Below, in pieces: positions 61,200 to 64,000 of a DNA stretch of 64,000 nucleotides. The position numbers and the translations under genes are program-made. This stretch comes from Nocardia cyriacigeorgica (lineage in GTDB: Bacteria; Actinomycetota; Actinomycetes; Mycobacteriales; Mycobacteriaceae), in contig NZ_JAAGUY010000022.1 of NCBI RefSeq assembly GCF_010868145.1, positions 26,720-90,719 of the forward strand, written 5' to 3'. Under the pieces are notes generated by a model. The model worked only from the letters and a program-made list of their open reading frames with translations, was not told the DNA's origin and made no database searches. Positions within the stretch are counted from its first letter, which is position 1. The number at the start of each line of letters is the position of its first letter.

Positions 61200-62918
61200 T
61201 TGGCATCTAACAATCCTTCCCGGGTGTCGGACGGCGACAGTATCGCGGGGATGTACGACATCGCTGCCAAGAGCCTGCAATACTTCGAGAAATTCGAACC
61301 GCTCTATAAAAGGGCCTTCGATGAGCTCCCGGCAGGCATCCCGGAGTATGGAAGAATCTGCCAAAGATTCGACGAGCAGCGCGATACGAATGAAGGCAAG
61401 ATCCGCAGTGCTGCGGATGGGCTCAAGGAAGCGCTCGACGGCGCGCGGGAACAGCACACTGCTCAGTCCGGATATGTGCAGACACTTCCATCGGTCTGGG
61501 AGGGTGAGGCGGCGACGACGGCGTCGAGCATGCTCAGCGAGCAGCTCACGATGGCCCAGACTGATATAAATGCGGCTCAGAAGGTGTGGGAGGCGCTCGA
61601 CAAGGCGCCTGAGGGGCTGCGTTCCATTGTCAAGGATAAGTCGAATTCCGTTCTCGATATCCTTGAGGATGGGCTTTATGTACTGATTGACGGGAAAACC
61701 CCAGAGGATGTGGATGCCATTGTCTCCGGGTCCGACATGGGCTGGTCGCAGGGTTGGACCGAAGGTGGGCTGTTCAACAAGCTGTTGAATATCTTTCCTG
61801 AATTTTCGGATAGCGTATTAGATCAGGGAATGGTTTGGAGTACCTCATTCTTCGGTGCGGGGACTCTGATTCCGGGAACTAGATTGCATGAACGACTGCA
61901 GAACCGCTGCATCGATTGGCTGAATGAAACTTTCTTCGATGAGTACCCGGCAAAGGTCCGCGCCTTTCTGACCGCGTGCGATACTGCCGACGCGGCTGTC
62001 AAGGTCATCTATGAAGCGATAAAAACTCCGTTCGGGGACCTCACCGAAAAACCGTATCCTTGCCCAAACGCGACGCCGAAAGCGAGCACGCCGAGTACGC
62101 CGAGTACCCCGAGTACGCCTAGCACCCCGAGTACTCCCAGCACCCCGAGTACGCCCTCTACCCCCAGTACACCGAGCACTCCCTCGACCGAAGAGGAAGA
62201 GGACGAGGAAGAGTCGGCAACCGACTCCCTTGTCAGCGGCCTGGCCGCGCTGGCCGACGTGGCGACTGAACTGTCCCCGCTGATCACGACTGTCGCTTCT
62301 GCGGTCGGTGATGGGCTGAGTTCGCTGGCCGGCGCGATCACCGAGGGCGTCGACGGCGCGTTGCAGCAGTTGCAGACAAGCGCATCGGGGCTGGTCGATG
62401 CTGACGGCGACGGCGTCCCCGATAACGACAAGGACGGGGACGGGAAGCCGGACGAAGACAAGGGGCTCGACCTCGCGGGTAAACAGGTCAAATTGGAGAT
62501 GGGCCCGGATGGCCAGATGAAGATGGTGGTCACGGAGCCCGACGGCACGACCACCGACTACAAGGTCGAGCTCAATGAGCAGGGCATGCCGGTTGTTGTC
62601 GGCGAACAGAGCAAGGCCGACGGCGAGACGCCGGAAGGGGAACAGGGCGAGAACTCCGAGCAGGACCAGGGGCAGTCGGGAGGCGGCTCGATGCCGCGTG
62701 GAGTGCCCGGTGGCAAGCGCGAAGAGGATGGCGAGCACAAGTCGCAGAGCTATCCGCAGCCCGAGGTCGACGGCGTGGATCCCGGGTTTGTTCCCGAACC
62801 GGTCCAGATCCCGGCTCCGGATCCGGTGCCGCCTACCCAGCCCGTGCCGCCTGCCCAGCCCGTGCCGCCGCAGCCCTTCGACACCGGTGCCGAACTCTCG
62901 GAGGCAGGTCCCCTTTGA
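61200..62918 (+). CDS. Large putative T7SS substrate with STP repeats and calcium loops
   Basis: 572 residues from TTG at 61200, with GGGGAG 11-12 bases upstream. An N-terminal helical domain (1-130) contains YVQTLPSVWEGEAATTAS, a WXG-like turn. A middle domain follows (to ~285), then 11 exact Ser-Thr-Pro triplets (about residues 296-328), an acidic run, a helical segment, calcium-type loops DADGDGVPDNDKDGDGKPDE and a Pro-rich C terminus. No signal peptide. GC content is lower and codon use less biased than in neighbours, suggesting acquired DNA. Likely an exported effector or surface protein; no toxin motif seen. Confidence 0.7.
   Translation: MASNNPSRVSDGDSIAGMYDIAAKSLQYFEKFEPLYKRAFDELPAGIPEYGRICQRFDEQRDTNEGKIRSAADGLKEALDGAREQHTAQSGYVQTLPSVWEGEAATTASSMLSEQLTMAQTDINAAQKVWEALDKAPEGLRSIVKDKSNSVLDILEDGLYVLIDGKTPEDVDAIVSGSDMGWSQGWTEGGLFNKLLNIFPEFSDSVLDQGMVWSTSFFGAGTLIPGTRLHERLQNRCIDWLNETFFDEYPAKVRAFLTACDTADAAVKVIYEAIKTPFGDLTEKPYPCPNATPKASTPSTPSTPSTPSTPSTPSTPSTPSTPSTPSTPSTEEEEDEEESATDSLVSGLAALADVATELSPLITTVASAVGDGLSSLAGAITEGVDGALQQLQTSASGLVDADGDGVPDNDKDGDGKPDEDKGLDLAGKQVKLEMGPDGQMKMVVTEPDGTTTDYKVELNEQGMPVVVGEQSKADGETPEGEQGENSEQDQGQSGGGSMPRGVPGGKREEDGEHKSQSYPQPEVDGVDPGFVPEPVQIPAPDPVPPTQPVPPAQPVPPQPFDTGAELSEAGPL
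62085..62183 (+). repeat. Eleven 9-base Ser-Thr-Pro codon repeats
   Basis: Eleven consecutive Ser-Thr-Pro triplets inside the large T7SS-like gene; codons vary between copies, so selection appears to keep the peptide rather than the DNA. Such runs are typical O-glycosylation or linker segments in secreted actinobacterial proteins. Confidence 0.9.
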
Positions 62919-62961
62919 AGCACTCTCCCGGTGAAATGACTGATATTCGAGGAGAATCGGT

Positions 62962-63348
62962 GTGGTGAACTACGGGGAAGAAATTGAACGGGTGGTCGAA
63001 GAGAGCCGATGGCGATCGGCGAAGCTGCGAGAAGAGATAGCCGATATCAACCAGCGCACAGCGGAGAAAAGCCGTGCGCTGGCCGAGAGGTCTGCCGGCG
63101 AGATGCGCCAGTTCTGGGACGACCACCGGGAGGAATTCCACAAGGCGCAGGAGCAAGCCGACGCCGAAGCCGAGAAGGAACGCCTCGCCGCCGAGGAGCG
63201 GGAACGGCTCGAGGCCGAGGCTCGGGAGCAGCGGGATGCTATTGCGCGGTCGATGGCGGCGCGGCGGTCCAAGGATGTGGTTGCGCCGATCGACGAGGAC
63301 GACGACGAGGAGTCGCAGTACTACCAGCGGAAAAGTTGGTTGGTCTAG
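62962..63348 (+). CDS. Charged coiled-coil protein, unknown function
   Basis: 128 residues. Almost entirely helical with Glu/Ala/Arg/Gln heptads (about 15-100) and an acidic patch DEDDDEESQ before the ending YYQRKSWLV. The stretch MRQFWDDHREEF might pair with the preceding WXG-like proteins. Tandem GTGs at 62962 and 62965 follow CGAGGAGA; 62962 is better spaced. Located 43 bases after the large gene and probably in its operon. Confidence 0.65.
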   Translation: MVNYGEEIERVVEESRWRSAKLREEIADINQRTAEKSRALAERSAGEMRQFWDDHREEFHKAQEQADAEAEKERLAAEERERLEAEAREQRDAIARSMAARRSKDVVAPIDEDDDEESQYYQRKSWLV

Positions 63349-63562
63349 CGAGCGTGGGTGCGTTCCATCGGAAGGCGCGATGACGAGTGGCGCATCAGCG
63401 AGGCGAAACCCGGGAGGGAGTCACGCGGGTGTGCCACTCGTGGTTGTGAGCTAGGCGACGCGTGACCGTAGGGCTGCCGGGCGTCGACGCGGGTTGGGCG
63501 ATGGTGGCCCATGGGCCGTCCGCAAGGTGCAGCGAGCTCGAGGAGAGGTCCCCTGATCGGAC
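63349..63562. other. Non-coding gap at the end of the T7SS-related set
   Basis: 214 bases between convergent genes. It holds a 9-base inverted repeat (63383-63391 with 63433-63441) with a long loop, too weak to call a terminator. Nothing else seen. Confidence 0.5.
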
Positions 63563-64000
63563 CTACTTCCGCAGCAACGCCACCAGCTGCCCCAGCTTCG
63601 CCGGGCTCGGCTTGTCGACCGGCGCTTCGTCGGCGGTGGGGTCGATGAGGTGGGTGTGCGGGATGGACGCCTCTGGGTCGGCGAAGGCGGCGTAGGTTTT
63701 GTCACCCTGGACAGTCGCGAGCAGGTAGCCGGTGAGCAATGCCCGGGTGGCTCGGGTGGTTTTGTGCTCGTGCTTGCCCGCGCCGAGCAGCGTCATCAGA
63801 CGCCGCCCTTCGGCAAGGCCGTCGGCGGAGGCCTTATCGATGGCGCGCAGCAGCATCGGCCCGCCCCAGGCCGCGGCCAAGGGGATGGCGTTGGAGTTGG
63901 TGGAGCGGAGGTCGGTGGCGCCGGCGAGGATCAGGGCGGACGTGTCGATGTCTGCGGCGATGGATTCGGCGGCGGGGGCCGTGGGGGCCGGGAAGAGGGC
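63563..64000 (-). CDS. Partial hypothetical protein (N terminus outside window)
   Basis: The minus-strand frame is open from the window edge to TAG at 63563, about 145 residues visible. Readable segments include ALILAGATDLRSTNSNAIPL, AIDKASADGLAEGRR and the C-terminal PAKLGQLVALLRK. Codon use fits the genome. A TTG at 63880 could only be internal because the upstream part is equally well coded. Family not recognised. Confidence 0.6.
   Translation of the reverse strand, partial: ALFPAPTAPAAESIAADIDTSALILAGATDLRSTNSNAIPLAAAWGGPMLLRAIDKASADGLAEGRRLMTLLGAGKHEHKTTRATRALLTGYLLATVQGDKTYAAFADPEASIPHTHLIDPTADEAPVDKPSPAKLGQLVALLRK

Noticed and set aside
63383..63441. Inverted repeat as terminator
   Set aside because: Only nine bases pair, with a 41-base loop and no T run.
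1..64000. tRNA genes, CRISPR arrays, insertion sequences, integrases and phage genes
   Set aside because: None recognised by eye in either strand. The 30-48 kb cargo therefore shows no visible mobility genes or attachment sites.

Overview
The window is high-GC actinobacterial DNA and looks like a Nocardia or close relative (Mycobacteriales). The grounds are the codon bias, frequent GTG/TTG starts, ATGA/GTGA gene overlaps, actinobacterial ribosomal-protein order, a complete ESX-4-type type VII secretion locus, and families common in nocardiae (EspI-like MinD/ParA ATPase, TIGR03931 T7SS protein, six paralogous envelope lipoproteins, DUF6186, DUF6802, DUF397/DUF5753 pair). The species cannot be named from sequence alone.

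Layout. 1-4.0 kb: end of a DUF4254-like gene and a large Pro-rich MinD/ParA ATPase. 4.1-9.0 kb: infA-rpmJ-rpsM-rpsK-rpsD-rpoA-rplQ, a strong terminator, truA. 9-17.5 kb: metabolic and sensory genes (F420-type oxidoreductase, MFS carrier, response regulator, histidine kinase, orphan TAXI lipoprotein, CsoR with operator, EamA exporter, MTA phosphorylase, FMN reductase). 17.5-30.2 kb: ESX-4 core, eccE | eccB, mycP, eccD | eccC, TIGR03931 protein, two WXG100 genes. 30.2-48.4 kb: signalling and envelope genes lying between the WXG100 pair and rplM: two membrane Ser/Thr kinases, six lipoproteins in three ordered pairs, an FHA protein, a zinc metalloprotease, an FHA-FHA-ABC exporter like Rv1747, and a membrane-anchored unknown. 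48.4-51.1 kb: rplM-rpsI-glmM. 51.1-60.2 kb: small membrane proteins, a His-rich membrane protein, HTH/DUF397 pair, a third kinase, Uma2 nuclease, ABC-F ATPase, PspC protein. 60.3-63.4 kb: a second T7SS-related set of probable secreted proteins. The right edge holds a partial gene.

The order rpmJ...rpoA-rplQ-truA ... eccB-mycP-eccD-eccC-TIGR03931-esxU-esxT ... rplM-rpsI-glmM matches the M. tuberculosis ESX-4 neighbourhood (Rv3462c-Rv3441c). The roughly 18 kb between esxT and rplM is therefore best read as lineage-specific cargo placed in a conserved locus.

The most interesting proposal is that this cargo is one phospho-signalling system. Paired lipoproteins outside the membrane and kinases with a matching, non-PASTA outer domain would sense the envelope. 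FHA proteins, including the FHA-ABC exporter, would read the phosphorylation inside. This is inference from gene order, domain content and tandem duplication. No function is shown by the sequence itself.
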